Source: Eledone cirrhosa (taxonomy: Eukaryota; Mollusca; Cephalopoda; Octopoda; Eledonidae). From it: a stretch of 64,000 nucleotides of DNA. Made by a program: the position numbers and the translations under genes. Location of the stretch: NCBI GenBank assembly GCA_964016885.1, contig OZ024742.1, forward strand, positions 364,593,377 to 364,657,376. The letters run 5' to 3'. Each line of letters opens with the position of its first letter. Within the stretch, counting starts at the first letter, position 1. Shown piece after piece: positions 23,401 to 36,394 of the stretch. The notes under the pieces are model-generated. The model saw nothing but the letters and a program-made list of their open reading frames with translations. It made no database searches and was not told where the DNA came from.

Positions 23401-26400
23401 TTGTTGTAGAGTGTATATGGTTTGGTAATAGAGAATACCGGTGTTTGTTGTTGTAGACTGTATATGGTTTGATAATAGAGAATACCGGTGTTTGTTGTAG
23501 TAGACTGTATATGGTTTGATAATAGAGAATACCGGTGTTTGTTGTTGTAGAGTGTATATGGTTTGGTAATAGAGAATACCGGTGTTTGTTGTTGTAGACT
23601 GTATATGGTTTGGTAATAGAGAACACCGGTGTTTGTTGTTGTAGACTGTATATGGTTTGGTAATAGAGAATACCGGTGTTTGTTGTTGTAGACTGTATAT
23701 GGTTTGGTAATAGAGAATACCGGTGTTTGTTGTTGTAGACTGTATATGGTTTGATAATAGAGAATACCGGTGTTTGTAGTTGTAGACTGTATATGGTTTG
23801 ATAATAGAGAATACCGGTGTTTGTTGTTGTAGAGTGTATATGGTTTGGTAATAGAGAATACCGGTGTTTGTTGTTGTAGACTGTATATGGTTTGGTAATA
23901 GAGAATACCGGTGTTTGTTGTTGTAGACTGTATATGGTTTGGTAATAGAGAATACCGGTGTTTGTTCTTGTAGACTGTATATGGTTTGGTAATAGAGAAA
24001 ACCAGTGTTTGTTGTTGTAGACTGTATATGGTTTGATAATAGAGAATACCGGTGTTTGTTGTTGTAGACTGTATATGGTTTGGTAATAGAGAATACTGGC
24101 GTTTGTTGTTGTAGACTGTATATGGTTTGGTAATATAGAATACCGGTGTTTGTTGTAGTAGACTGTATATGGTTTGATAATAGAGAATACCGGTGTTTGT
24201 TGTTGTAGAGTGTATATGGGTTGATAATAGAGAATACCGGTGTTTGTTGTTGTAGACTGTATATGGTTTGATAATAGAGAATACCGGTGTTTGTTGTTGT
24301 AGAGTGTATATGGTTTGATAATAGAGAATACCGGTGTTTGTTGTTGTAGACTGTATATGGTTTGATAATAGAGAATACCGGTGTTTGTTGTTGTAGAGTG
24401 TATATTGTTTGGTAATAGAGAATACCGGTGTTTGTTGTTGTAGACTGTATATGGTTTGATAATAGAGAACACCGGTGTTTGTTGTTGTAGACTATATATG
24501 GTTTGGTAATACAGAACACCGGTGTTTGTTGTTGTAGACTGTATATGGTTTGATAATATAGAATACCGGTGTTTGTTGTTGTAGACTGTATATGGTTTGA
24601 TAATAGAGAATACCGGTGTTTGTTGTTGTAGACTGTATATGGTTTGATAATAGAGAATACCGGTGTTTGTTGTTGTAGACTGTATATGGTTTGGTAATAG
24701 AGAATACCGGTGTTTGTTGTTGTAGACTGTATATGGTTTGATAATAGAGAATACCGGTGTTTGTTGTTGTAGACTGTATATGGTTTGATAATAGAGAATA
24801 CCGGTGTTTGTTGTTGTAGAGTGTATATGGTTTGGTAATAGAGAATACCGGTGTTTGTTGTTGTAGAGTGTATATGGTTTGATAATAGAGAATACCGGTG
24901 TTTGTTGTTGTATAGTGTATATGGTTTGGTATTAGAGAATACCGGTGTTTGTTGTTGTAGACTGTATATGGTTTGATAATAGAAAATATCGGTGTTTGTT
25001 GTTGTAGAGTGTATATGGTTTGATAATAGAAAATACCGGTGTTTGTTGTTGTAGACAGTATATGGTTTGATAATAGAGAATACCGGTGTTTGTTGTTGTA
25101 GAGTGTATATGGTTTGATAATAGAAAATACCGGTGTTTGTTGTTGTAGACAGTATATGGTTTGATAATAGAGAATACCGGTGTTTGTTGTTGTAGAGTGT
25201 ATATGGTTTGATAATAGAGAATACCGGTGTTTGTTGTTGTAGACTGTATATGGTTTGATAATAGAGAATACCGGTGATTGTTGTTGTAGACTGTATATGG
25301 TTTGATAATAGAGAATACCGGTGATTGTTGTTGTAGACTATATATGGTTTGATAATAGAGAATACCGGTGTTTGTTGTTGTAGACTGTATATGGTTTGAT
25401 AATAGAGAATACCGGTGTTTGTTGTTGTAGACTGTATATGGTTTGATAATAGAGAATACCGGTGTTTGTTGTTGTAGACTGTATATGGTTTGATAATAGA
25501 GAATACCGGTGTTTGTTGTTGTAGACTGTATATGGTTTGATAATAGAGAATACCGGTGTTTGTTGTTGTAGACTGTATATGGTTTGGTAATAAAGAATAC
25601 AGTTGTTTGTTGTTGTAGACTGTATATGGTTTGGTAATAGAGAATACCGGTGTTTGTTGTTGTAGACTGTATATGGTTTGATAATAGAGAATACGGGTGT
25701 TTGTTGTTGTAGACTGTATATGGTTTGATAATAGAGAATACCGGTGTTTGTTGTTGTAGATTGTATATGGTTTGATAATAGAGAATACCGGTGTTTGTTG
25801 TTGTAGAGTGTATATGGTTTGGTAATAGAGAATACCGGTGTTTGTTGTTGTAGAGTGTATATGGTTTGATAATAGAGAATACCGGTGTTTGTTGTTGTAG
25901 ACTGTATATGGTTTGGTAATAAAGAATACAGTTGTTTGTTGTTGTAGACTGTATATGGTTTGGTAATAGACAATACCGGTGTTTGTTGTTGTAGACTTAT
26001 ATGGTTTGATAATAGAGAATACCGGTGTTTGTTGTAGTAGACTGTATGTGGTTTGGTAATAGAGAATACCCGTGTTTGTTGTTGTAGACTGTATATGGTT
26101 TGATAATAGAGAATCCCGGTGTTTGTTGTTGTAGACTGTATATGGTTTGGTAATAAAGAATACAGTTGTTTGTTGTTGTAGACTGTATATGGTTTGGTAA
26201 TAGAGAATACCGGTGTTTGTTGTTGTAGACTGTATATGGTTTGATAATAGAGAATACCGGTGTTTGTTGTTGTAGACTGTATATGGTTTGGTAATAAAGA
26301 ATACAGTTGTTTGTTGTTGTAGACTGTATATGGTTTGGTAATAGAGAATACCGGTGTTTGTTGTTGTAGACTGTATATGGTTTGATAATAGAGAATACCG

Positions 26401-28927
26401 GTGTGTGTTGTTGTAGACTGTATATGGTTTGGTAATAAAGAATACAGTTGTTTGTTGTTGTAGACTGTATATGGTTTGGTAATAGAGAATACCGGTGTTT
26501 GTTGTTGTAGACTGTATATGGTTTGATAATAGAGAATAGCGGTGTTTGTTGTTGTAGACTGTATATGGTTTGGTAATAGAGAATACCGGTGTTTGTTGTT
26601 GTAGACTGTATATGGTTTGGTAATATAGAATACCGATGTTTGTTGTTGTAGACTGTATATGGTTTGGTAATAGAGAAAACCAGTGTTTGTTGTTGTAGAC
26701 TGTATATGGTTTGATAATAGAGAATACCGGTGTTTGTTGTTGTAGACTGTATATGGTTTGATAATAGAGAATACCGGTGTTTGTTGTTGTAGACTGTATA
26801 TGGTTTGGTAATAGAGAATACCGGTGTTTGTTGTTGTAGACTGTATATGGTTTGATAATAGAGAATACCGGTGTTTGTTGTAGTAGACTGTATATGGTTT
26901 GGTAATAGAGAATACCGGTGTTTGTTGTTGTAGACTGTATATGGTTTGATAATAGAGAATACCGGTGTTTGTTGTTGTAGACTGTATATGGTTTGGTAAT
27001 AGAGAATGCCGGTGTTTGTTGTTGTAGACTGTATATGGTTTGGTAATAGAGAATACCGGTGTTTGTTGTTGTAGACTGTATATGGTTTGGTAATAGAGAA
27101 TACCGGTGTTTGTTGTTGTAGACTGTATATGGTTTGATAATAGAGAATACCGGTGTTTGTTGTTGTAGACTGTATATGGTTTGATAATAGAGAATACCGG
27201 TGTTTGTTATTGTAGAGTGTATATGGTTTGGTAATAGATAATACAGGTGTTTGTTGTTCTAGACTGTATATGGTTTGGTAATAGAGAATACCGGTGTTTG
27301 TTGTTGTAGACTGTATATGGTTCGGTAATAGAGAATACCGGTGTTTGTTGTTGTAGACTGTATATGGTTTGGTAATAGAGAAAACCAGTGTTTGTTGTTG
27401 TAGACTGTATATGGTTTGATAATAGAGAATACCGGTGTTTGTTGTTGTAGACTGTATATGGTTTGGTAATAGAGAATACTGGTGTTTGTTGTTGTAGACT
27501 GTATATGGTTTGGTAATAGAGAATACCGGTGTTTGTTGTAGTAGACTGTATATGGTTTGATAATAGAGAATACCGGTGTTTGTTGTTGTAGAGTGTATAT
27601 GGGTTGATAATAGAGAATACCGGTGTTTGTTGTTGTAGAGTGTATATGGTTTGATAATAGAGAATACCGGTGTTTGTTGTTGTAGAGTGTATATGGTTTG
27701 GTAATAGAGAATACCGGTGTTTGTTGTTGTAGACTGTATATAGTTTGATAATAGAGAATACCGGTGTTTGTTGTAGTAGACTGTATATGGTTTGATAATA
27801 GAGAATACCGGTGTTTGTTGTTGTAGAGTGTATATGGTTTGGTAATAGAGAATACCGGTGTTTGTTGTTGTAGACTGTATATGGTTTGATAATAGAGAAT
27901 ACCGGTGTTTGTTGTAGTAGACTGTATATGGTTTGATAATAGAGAATACCGGTGTTTGTTGTTGTAGAGTGTATATGGTTTGGTAATAGAGAATACCGGT
28001 GTTTGTTGTTGTAGACTGTATATGGTTTGGTAATAGAGAACACCGGTGTTTGTTGTTGTAGACTGTATATGGTTTGGTAATAGAGAATACCGGTGTTTGT
28101 TGTTGTAGACTGTATATGGTTTGGTAATAGAGAATACCGGTGTTTGTTGTTGTAGACTGTATATGGTTTGGTAATAGAGAATACCGGTGTTTGTTGTTGT
28201 AGACTGTATATGGTTTGATAATAGAGAATACCGGTGTTTGTTGTTGTAGAGTGTATATGGTTTGGTAATAGAGAATACCGGTGTTTGTTGTTGTAGACTG
28301 TATATGGTTTGGTAATAGAGAATACCGGTGTTTGTTGTTGTAGACTGTATATGGTTTGGTAATAGAGAATACCGGTGTTTGTTGTTGTAGACTGTATATG
28401 GTTTGGTAATAGAGAAAACCAGTGTTTGTTGTTTTAGACTGTATATGGTTTGATAATAGAGAATACCGGTGTTTGTTGTTGTAGACTGTATATGGTTTGG
28501 TAATAGAGAATACTGGTGTTTGTTGTTGTAGACTGTATATGGTTTGGTAATAGATAATACCGGTGTTTGTTGTAGTAGACTGTATATGGTTTGATAATAG
28601 AGAATACCGGTGTTTGTTGTTGTAGAGTGTATATGGGTTGATAATAGAGAATACCGGTGTTTGTTGTTGTAGACTGTATATGGTTTGATAATAGAGAATA
28701 CCGGTGTTTGTTGTTGTAGAGTGTATATGGTTTGATAATAGAGAATACCGGTGTTTGTTGTTTTAGACTGTATATGGTTTGATAATAGAGAATACCGGTG
28801 TTTGTTGTTGTAGAGTGTATATTGTTTGGTAATAGAGAATACCGGTGTTTGTTGTTGTAGACTGTATATGGTTTGATAATAGAGAACACCGGTGTTTGTT
28901 GTTGTAGACTATATATGGTTTGGTAAT

Positions 28928-31900
28928 ACAGAACACCGGTGTTTGTTGTTGTAGACTGTATATGGTTTGATAATATAGAATACCGGTGTTTGTTGTTGTA
29001 GACTGTATATGGTTTGATAATAGAGAATACCGGTGTTTGTTGTTGTAGACTGTATATGGTTTGATAATAGAGAATACCGGTGTTTGTTGTTGTAGACTGT
29101 ATATGGTTTGGTAATAGAGAATACCGGTGTTTGTTGTTGTAGACTGTATATGGTTTGATAATAGAGAATACCGGTGTTTGTTGTTGTAGACTGTATATGG
29201 TTTGATAATAGAGAATACCGGTGTTTGTTGTTGTAGACTGTATATAGTTTGATAATAGAGAATACCGGTGTTTGTTGTAGTAGACTGTATATGGTTTGAT
29301 AATAGAGAATACCGGTGTTTGTTGTTGTAGAGTGTATATGGTTTGGTAATAGAGAATACCGGTGTTTGTTGTTGTAGACTGTATATGGTTTGATAATAGA
29401 GAATACCGGTGTTTGTTGTAGTAGACTGTATATGGTTTGATAATAGAGAATACCGGTGTTTGTTGTTGTAGAGTGTATATGGTTTGGTAATAGAGAATAC
29501 CGGTGTTTGTTGTTGTAGACTGTATATGGTTTGGTAATAGAGAACACCGGTGTTTGTTGTTGTAGACTGTATATGGTTTGGTAATAGAGAATACCGGTGT
29601 TTGTTGTTGTAGACTGTATATGGTTTGGTAATAGAGAATACCGGTGTTTGTTGTTGTAGACTGTATATGGTTTGGTAATAGAGAATACCGGTGTTTGTTG
29701 TTGTAGACTGTATATGGTTTGATAATAGAGAATACCGGTGTTTGTTGTTGTAGAGTGTATATGGTTTGGTAATAGAGAATACCGGTGTTTGTTGTTGTAG
29801 ACTGTATATGGTTTGGTAATAGAGAATACCGGTGTTTGTTGTTGTAGACTGTATATGGTTTGGTAATAGAGAATACCGGTGTTTGTTGTTGTAGACTGTA
29901 TATGGTTTGGTAATAGAGAAAACCAGTGTTTGTTGTTGTAGACTGTATATGGTTTGATAATAGAGAATACCGGTGTTTGTTGTTGTAGACTGTATATGGT
30001 TTGGTAATAGAGAATACTGGTGTTTGTTGTTGTAGACTGTATATGGTTTGGTAATAGAGAATACCGGTGTTTGTTGTAGTAGACTGTATATGGTTTGATA
30101 ATAGAGAATACCGGTGTTTGTTGTTGTAGAGTGTATATGGGTTGATAATAGAGAATACCGGTGTTTGTTGTTGTAGACTGTATATGGTTTGATAATAGAG
30201 AATACCGGTGTTTGTTGTTGTAGAGTGTATATGGTTTGATAATAGAGAATACCGGTGTTTGTTGTTTTAGACTGTATATGGTTTGATAATAGAGAATACC
30301 GGTGTTTGTTGTTGTAGAGTGTATATTGTTTGGTAATAGAGAATACCGGTGTTTGTTGTTGTAGACTGTATATGGTTTGATAATAGAGAACACCGGTGTT
30401 TGTTGTTGTAGACTATATATGGTTTGGTAATACAGAACACCGGTGTTTGTTGTTGTAGACTGTATATGGTTTGATAATATAGAATACCGGTGTTTGTTGT
30501 TGTAGACTGTATATGGTTTGATAATAGAGAATACCGGTGTTTGTTGTTGTAGACTGTATATGGTTTGATAATAGAGAATACCGGTGTTTGTTGTTGTAGA
30601 CTGTATATGGTTTGGTAATAGAGAATACCGCTGTTTGTTGTTGTAGACTGTATATGGTTTGATAATAGAGAATACCGGTGTTTGTTGTTGTAGACTGTAT
30701 ATGGTTTGATAATAGAGAATACCGGTGTTTGTTGTTGTAGAGTGTATATGGTTTGGTAATAGAGAATACCGGTGTTTGTTGTTGTAGACTGTATATGGTT
30801 TGGTAATAAAGAATACAGTTGTTTGTTGTTGTAGACTGTATATGGTTTGGTAATAGAGAATACCGGTGTTTGTTGTTGTAGACTGTATATGGTTTGATAA
30901 TAGAGAATACCGGTGTTTGTTGTTGTAGACTGTATATGGTTTGGTAATAAAGAATACAGTTGTTTGTTGTTGTAGACTGTATATGGTTTGGTAATAGAGA
31001 ATACCGGTGTTTGTTGTTGTAGACTGTATATGGTTTGATAATAGAGAATACCGGTGTTTGTTGTTGTAGACTGTATATGGTTTGGTAATAAAGAATACAG
31101 TTGTTTGTTGTTGTAGACTGTATATGGTTTGGTAATAGAGAATACCGGTGTTTGTTGTTGTAGACTGTATATGGTTTGATAATACAGAATACCGGTGTTT
31201 GTTGTTGTAGACTGTATATGGTTTGGTAATAAAGAATACAATTGTTTGTTGTAGACTGTATATGGTTTGGTAATAGAGAATACCGGTGTTTGTTGTTGTA
31301 GACTGTATATGGTTTGATAATAGAGAATACCGGTGTTTGTTGTTGTAGACTGTATATGGTTTGGTAATATAGAATACAGTTGTTTGTTGTTGTTGACTGT
31401 ATATGGTTTGGTAATAGAGAATACCGGTGTTTGTTGTTGTAGACTGTATATGGTTTGATAATAGAGAATACCGGTGTGTGTTGTTGTAGACTGTATATGG
31501 TTTGGTAATAAAGAATACAGTTGTTTGTTGTTGTAGACTGTATATGGTTTGGTAATAGAGAATACCGGTGTTTGTTGTTGTAGACTGCATATGGTTTGAT
31601 AATAGAGAATACCGGTGTTTGTTGTTGTAGACTGTATATGGTTTGGTAATAGAGAATACCGGTGTTTGTTGTTGTAGACTGTATATGGTTTGATAATAGA
31701 GAATACCGGTGTTTGTTGTTGTAGACTGTATATGGTTTGGTAATAAAGAATACAGTTGTTTGTTGTTGTAGACTGTATATGGTTTGGTAATAGAGAATAC
31801 CGGTGTTTGTTGTTGTAGACTGTATATGGTTTGATAATAGAGAATACCGGTGTTTGTTGTTGTAGACTGTATATGGTTTGGTACTAAAGAATACAGTTGT

Positions 31901-34900
31901 TTGTTGTTGTAGACTGTATATGGTTTGGTAATAGAGAATACCGGTGTTTGTTGTTGTAGACTGTATATGGTTTGATAATAGAGAATACCGGTGTTTGTTG
32001 TTGTAGACTGTATATGGTTTGGTAATAAAGAATACAGTTGTTTGTTGTTGTAGACTGTATATGGTTTGGTAATAGAGAATACCGGTGTTTGTTGTTGTAG
32101 ACTGTATATGGTTTGATAATAGAGAATACGGGTGTTTGTTGTTGTAGACTGTATATGGTTTGGTAATAAAGAATACAGTTGTTTGTTGTTGTAGACTGTA
32201 TATGGTTTGGTAATAGAGAATACCGGTGTTTGTTGTTGTAGACTGTATATGGTTTGATAATAGAGAATACCGGTGTTAGTTGTTGTAGACTGTATATGGT
32301 TTGATAATAGAGAATACTGGTGTTTGTTGTTGTAGACTGTATATGGTTTGGTAATAGAGAATACCGGTGTTTGTTGTAGTAGACTGTATATGGTTTGATA
32401 ATAGAGAATACCGGTGTTTGTTGTTGTAGAGTGTATATGGTTTGATAATAGAGAATACCGGTGTTAGTTGTTGTAGACTGTATATGGTTTGATAATAGAG
32501 AATACTGGTGTTTGTTGTTGTAGACTGTATATGGTTTGGTAATAGAGAATACCGGTGTTTGTTGTAGTAGACTGTATATGGTTTGATAATAGAGAATACC
32601 GGTGTTTGTTGTTGTAGAGTGTATATGGGTTGATAATAGAGAATACCGGTGTTTGTTGTTGTAGACTGTATATGGTTTGATAACAGAGAATACCGGTGTT
32701 TGTTGTTGTAGAGTGTATATTGTTTGGTAATAGAGAATACCGGTGTTTGTTGTTGTAGACTGTATATGGTTTGATAATAGAGAACACCGGTGTTTGTTGT
32801 TGTAGACTATATATGGTTTGGTAATACAGAACACCGGTGTTTGTTGTTGTAGACTGTATATGGTTTGATAATATAGAATACCGGTGTTTGTTGTTGTAGA
32901 CTGTATATGGTTTGATAATAGAGAATACCGGTGTTTGTTGTTGTAGACTGTATATGGTTTGATAATAGAGAATACCGGTGTTTGTTGTTGTAGACTGTAT
33001 ATAGTTTGATAATAGAGAATACCGGTGTTTGTTGTAGTAGACTGTATATGGTTTGATAATAGAGAATACCGGTGTTTGTTGTTGTAGAGTGTATATGGTT
33101 TGGTAATAGAGAATACCGGTGTTTGTTGTTGTAGACTGTATATGGTTTGATAATAGAGAATACCGGTGTTTGTTGTAGTAGACTGTATATGGTTTGATAA
33201 TAGAGAATACCGGTGTTTGTTGTTGTAGAGTGTATATGGTTTGGTAATAGAGAATACCGGTGTTTGTTGTTGTAGACTGTATATGGTTTGGTAATAGAGA
33301 ACACCGGTGTTTGTTGTTGTAGACTGTATATGGTTTGGTAATAGAGAATACCGGTGTTTGTTGTTGTAGACTGTATATGGTTTGGTAATAGAGAATACCG
33401 GTGTTTGTTGTTGTAGACTGTATATGGTTTGGTAATAGAGAATACCGGTGTTTGTTGTTGTAGACTGTATATGGTTTGATAATAGAGAATACCGGTGTTT
33501 GTTGTTGTAGAGTGTATATGGTTTGGTAATAGAGAATACCGGTGTTTGTTGTTGTAGACTGTATATGGTTTGGTAATAGAGAATACCGGTGTTTGTTGTT
33601 GTAGACTGTATATGGTTTGGTAATAGAGAATACCGGTGTTTGTTGTTGTAGACTGTATATGGTTTGGTAATAGAGAAAACCAGTGTTTGTTGTTGTAGAC
33701 TGTATATGGTTTGATAATAGAGAATACCGGTGTTTGTTGTTGTAGACTGTATATGGTTTGGTAATAGAGAATACTGGTGTTTGTTGTTGTAGACTGTATA
33801 TGGTTTGGTAATAGAGAATACCGGTGTTTGTTGTAGTAGACTGTATATGGTTTGATAATAGAGAATACCGGTGTTTGTTGTTGTAGAGTGTATATGGGTT
33901 GATAATAGAGAATACCGGTGTTTGTTGTTGTAGACTGTATATGGTTTGATAATAGAGAATACCGGTGTTTGTTGTTGTAGAGTGTATATGGTTTGATAAT
34001 AGAGAATACCGGTGTTTGTTGTTTTAGACTGTATATGGTTTGATAATAGAGAATACCGGTGTTTGTTGTTGTAGAGTGTATATTGTTTGGTAATAGAGAA
34101 TACCGGTGTTTGTTGTTGTAGACTGTATATGGTTTGATAATAGAGAACACCGGTGTTTGTTGTTGTAGACTATATATGGTTTGGTAATACAGAACACCGG
34201 TGTTTGTTGTTGTAGACTGTATATGGTTTGATAATATAGAATACCGGTGTTTGTTGTTGTAGACTGTATATGGTTTGATAATAGAGAATACCGGTGTTTG
34301 TTGTTGTAGACTGTATATGGTTTGATAATAGACAATACCGGTGTTTGTTGTTGTAGACTGTATATGGTTTGGTAATAGAGAATACCGGTGTTTGTTGTTG
34401 TAGACTGTATATGGTTTGATAATAGAGAATACCGGTGTTTGTTGTTGTAGACTGTATATGGTTTGATAATAGAGAATACCGGTGTTTGTTGTTGTAGAGT
34501 GTATATGGTTTGGTAATAGAGAATACCGGTGTTTGTTGTTGTAGACTGTATATGGTTTGGTAATAAAGAATACAGTTGTTTGTTGTTGTAGACTGTATAT
34601 GGTTTGGTAATAGAGAATACCGGTGTTTGTTGTTGTAGACTGTATATGGTTTGATAATAGAGAATACCGGTGTTTGTTGTTGTAGACTGTATATGGTTTG
34701 GTAATAAAGAATACAGTTGTTTGTTGTTGTAGACTGTATATGGTTTGGTAATAGAGAATACCGGTGTTTGTTGTTGTAGACTGTATATGGTTTGATAATA
34801 GAGAATACCGGTGTTTGTTGTTGTAGACTGTATATGGTTTGGTAATAAAGAATACAGTTGTTTGTTGTTGTAGACTGTATATGGTTTGGTAATAGAGAAT

Positions 34901-36394
34901 ACCGGTGTTTGTTGTTGTAGACTGTATATGGTTTGATAATACAGAATACCGGTGTTTGTTGTTGTAGACTGTATATGGTTTGGTAATAAAGAATACAATT
35001 GTTTGTTGTAGACTGTATATGGTTTGGTAATAGAGAATACCGGTGTTTGTTGTTGTAGACTGTATATGGTTTGATAATAGAGAATACCGGTGTTTGTTGT
35101 TGTAGACTGTATATGGTTTGGTAATATAGAATACAGTTGTTTGTTGTTGTTGACTGTATATGGTTTGGTAATAGAGAATACCGGTGTTTGTTGTTGTAGA
35201 CTGTATATGGTTTGATAATAGAGAATACCGGTGTGTGTTGTTGTAGACTGTATATGGTTTGGTAATAAAGAATACAGTTGTTTGTTGTTGTAGACTGTAT
35301 ATGGTTTGGTAATAGAGAATACCGGTGTTTGTTGTTGTAGACTGCATATGGTTTGATAATAGAGAATACCGGTGTTTGTTGTTGTAGACTGTATATGGTT
35401 TGGTAATAGAGAATACCGGTGTTTGTTGTTGTAGACTGTATATGGTTTGATAATAGAGAATACCGGTGTTTGTTGTTGTAGACTGTATATGGTTTGGTAA
35501 TAAAGAATACAGTTGTTTGTTGTTGTAGACTGTATATGGTTTGGTAATAGAGAATACCGGTGTTTGTTGTTGTAGACTGTATATGGTTTGATAATAGAGA
35601 ATACCGGTGTTTGTTGTTGTAGACTGTATATGGTTTGGTACTAAAGAATACAGTTGTTTGTTGTTGTAGACTGTATATGGTTTGGTAATAGAGAATACCG
35701 GTGTTTGTTGTTGTAGACTGTATATGGTTTGATAATAGAGAATACCGGTGTTTGTTGTTGTAGACTGTATATGGTTTGGTAATAAAGAATACAGTTGTTT
35801 GTTGTTGTAGACTGTATATGGTTTGGTAATAGAGAATACCGGTGTTTGTTGTTGTAGACTGTATATGGTTTGATAATAGAGAATACGGGTGTTTGTTGTT
35901 GTAGACTGTATATGGTTTGGTAATAAAGAATACAGTTGTTTGTTGTTGTAGACTGTATATGGTTTGGTAATAGAGAATACCGGTGTTTGTTGTTGTAGAC
36001 TGTATATGGTTTGATAATAGAGAATACCGGTGTTAGTTGTTGTAGACTGTATATGGTTTGATAATAGAGAATACTGGTGTTTGTTGTTGTAGACTGTATA
36101 TGGTTTGGTAATAGAGAATACCGGTGTTTGTTGTAGTAGACTGTATATGGTTTGATAATAGAGAATACCGGTGTTTGTTGTTGTAGAGTGTATATGGGTT
36201 GATAATAGAGAATACCGGTGTTTGTTGTTGTAGACTGTATATGGTTTGATAACAGAGAATACCGGTGTTTGTTGTTGTAGAGTGTATATTGTTTGGTAAT
36301 AGAGAATACCGGTGTTTGTTGTTGTAGACTGTATATGGTTTGATAATAGAGAACACCGGTGTTTGTTGTTGTAGACTATATATGGTTTGGTAAT
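28928..36394. repeat. tandem higher-order repeats of the 47-bp satellite (3,898 and 3,569 bp)
   Basis: The rare unit variant 'gtaatacagaacaccgg' starts copy A at 28,928, copy B at 32,826 and the next block at 36,395. Internal landmarks are shared: the same marker unit recurs 1,504 bp into A and 1,363 bp into B (one 141-bp trimer fewer). A 324-residue minus-strand frame recurs at 30,267-31,241 and 34,024-34,998 with only two residue differences I can see. A and B therefore look like a very recent tandem duplication with small unit-number differences. Confidence 0.85.
30801..32161. repeat. 141-bp trimeric higher-order repeat
   Basis: The 'ggtaataaagaatacagttg' unit type recurs at 30,801, 30,942, 31,083, 31,224, 31,362, 31,503, then 31,738, 31,879, 32,020 and 32,161. 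That is nearly always 141 bp (three units) apart, with one 138-bp step caused by a 3-bp loss and one 235-bp step. The pattern is unit types T-G-A in rotation. The same trimer block recurs about 3,757 bp later, from 34,558, and in shorter form at about 37,380-38,460, 42,590-43,020, 47,200-47,630, 55,040-55,470 and 57,860-58,290. Confidence 0.85.
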
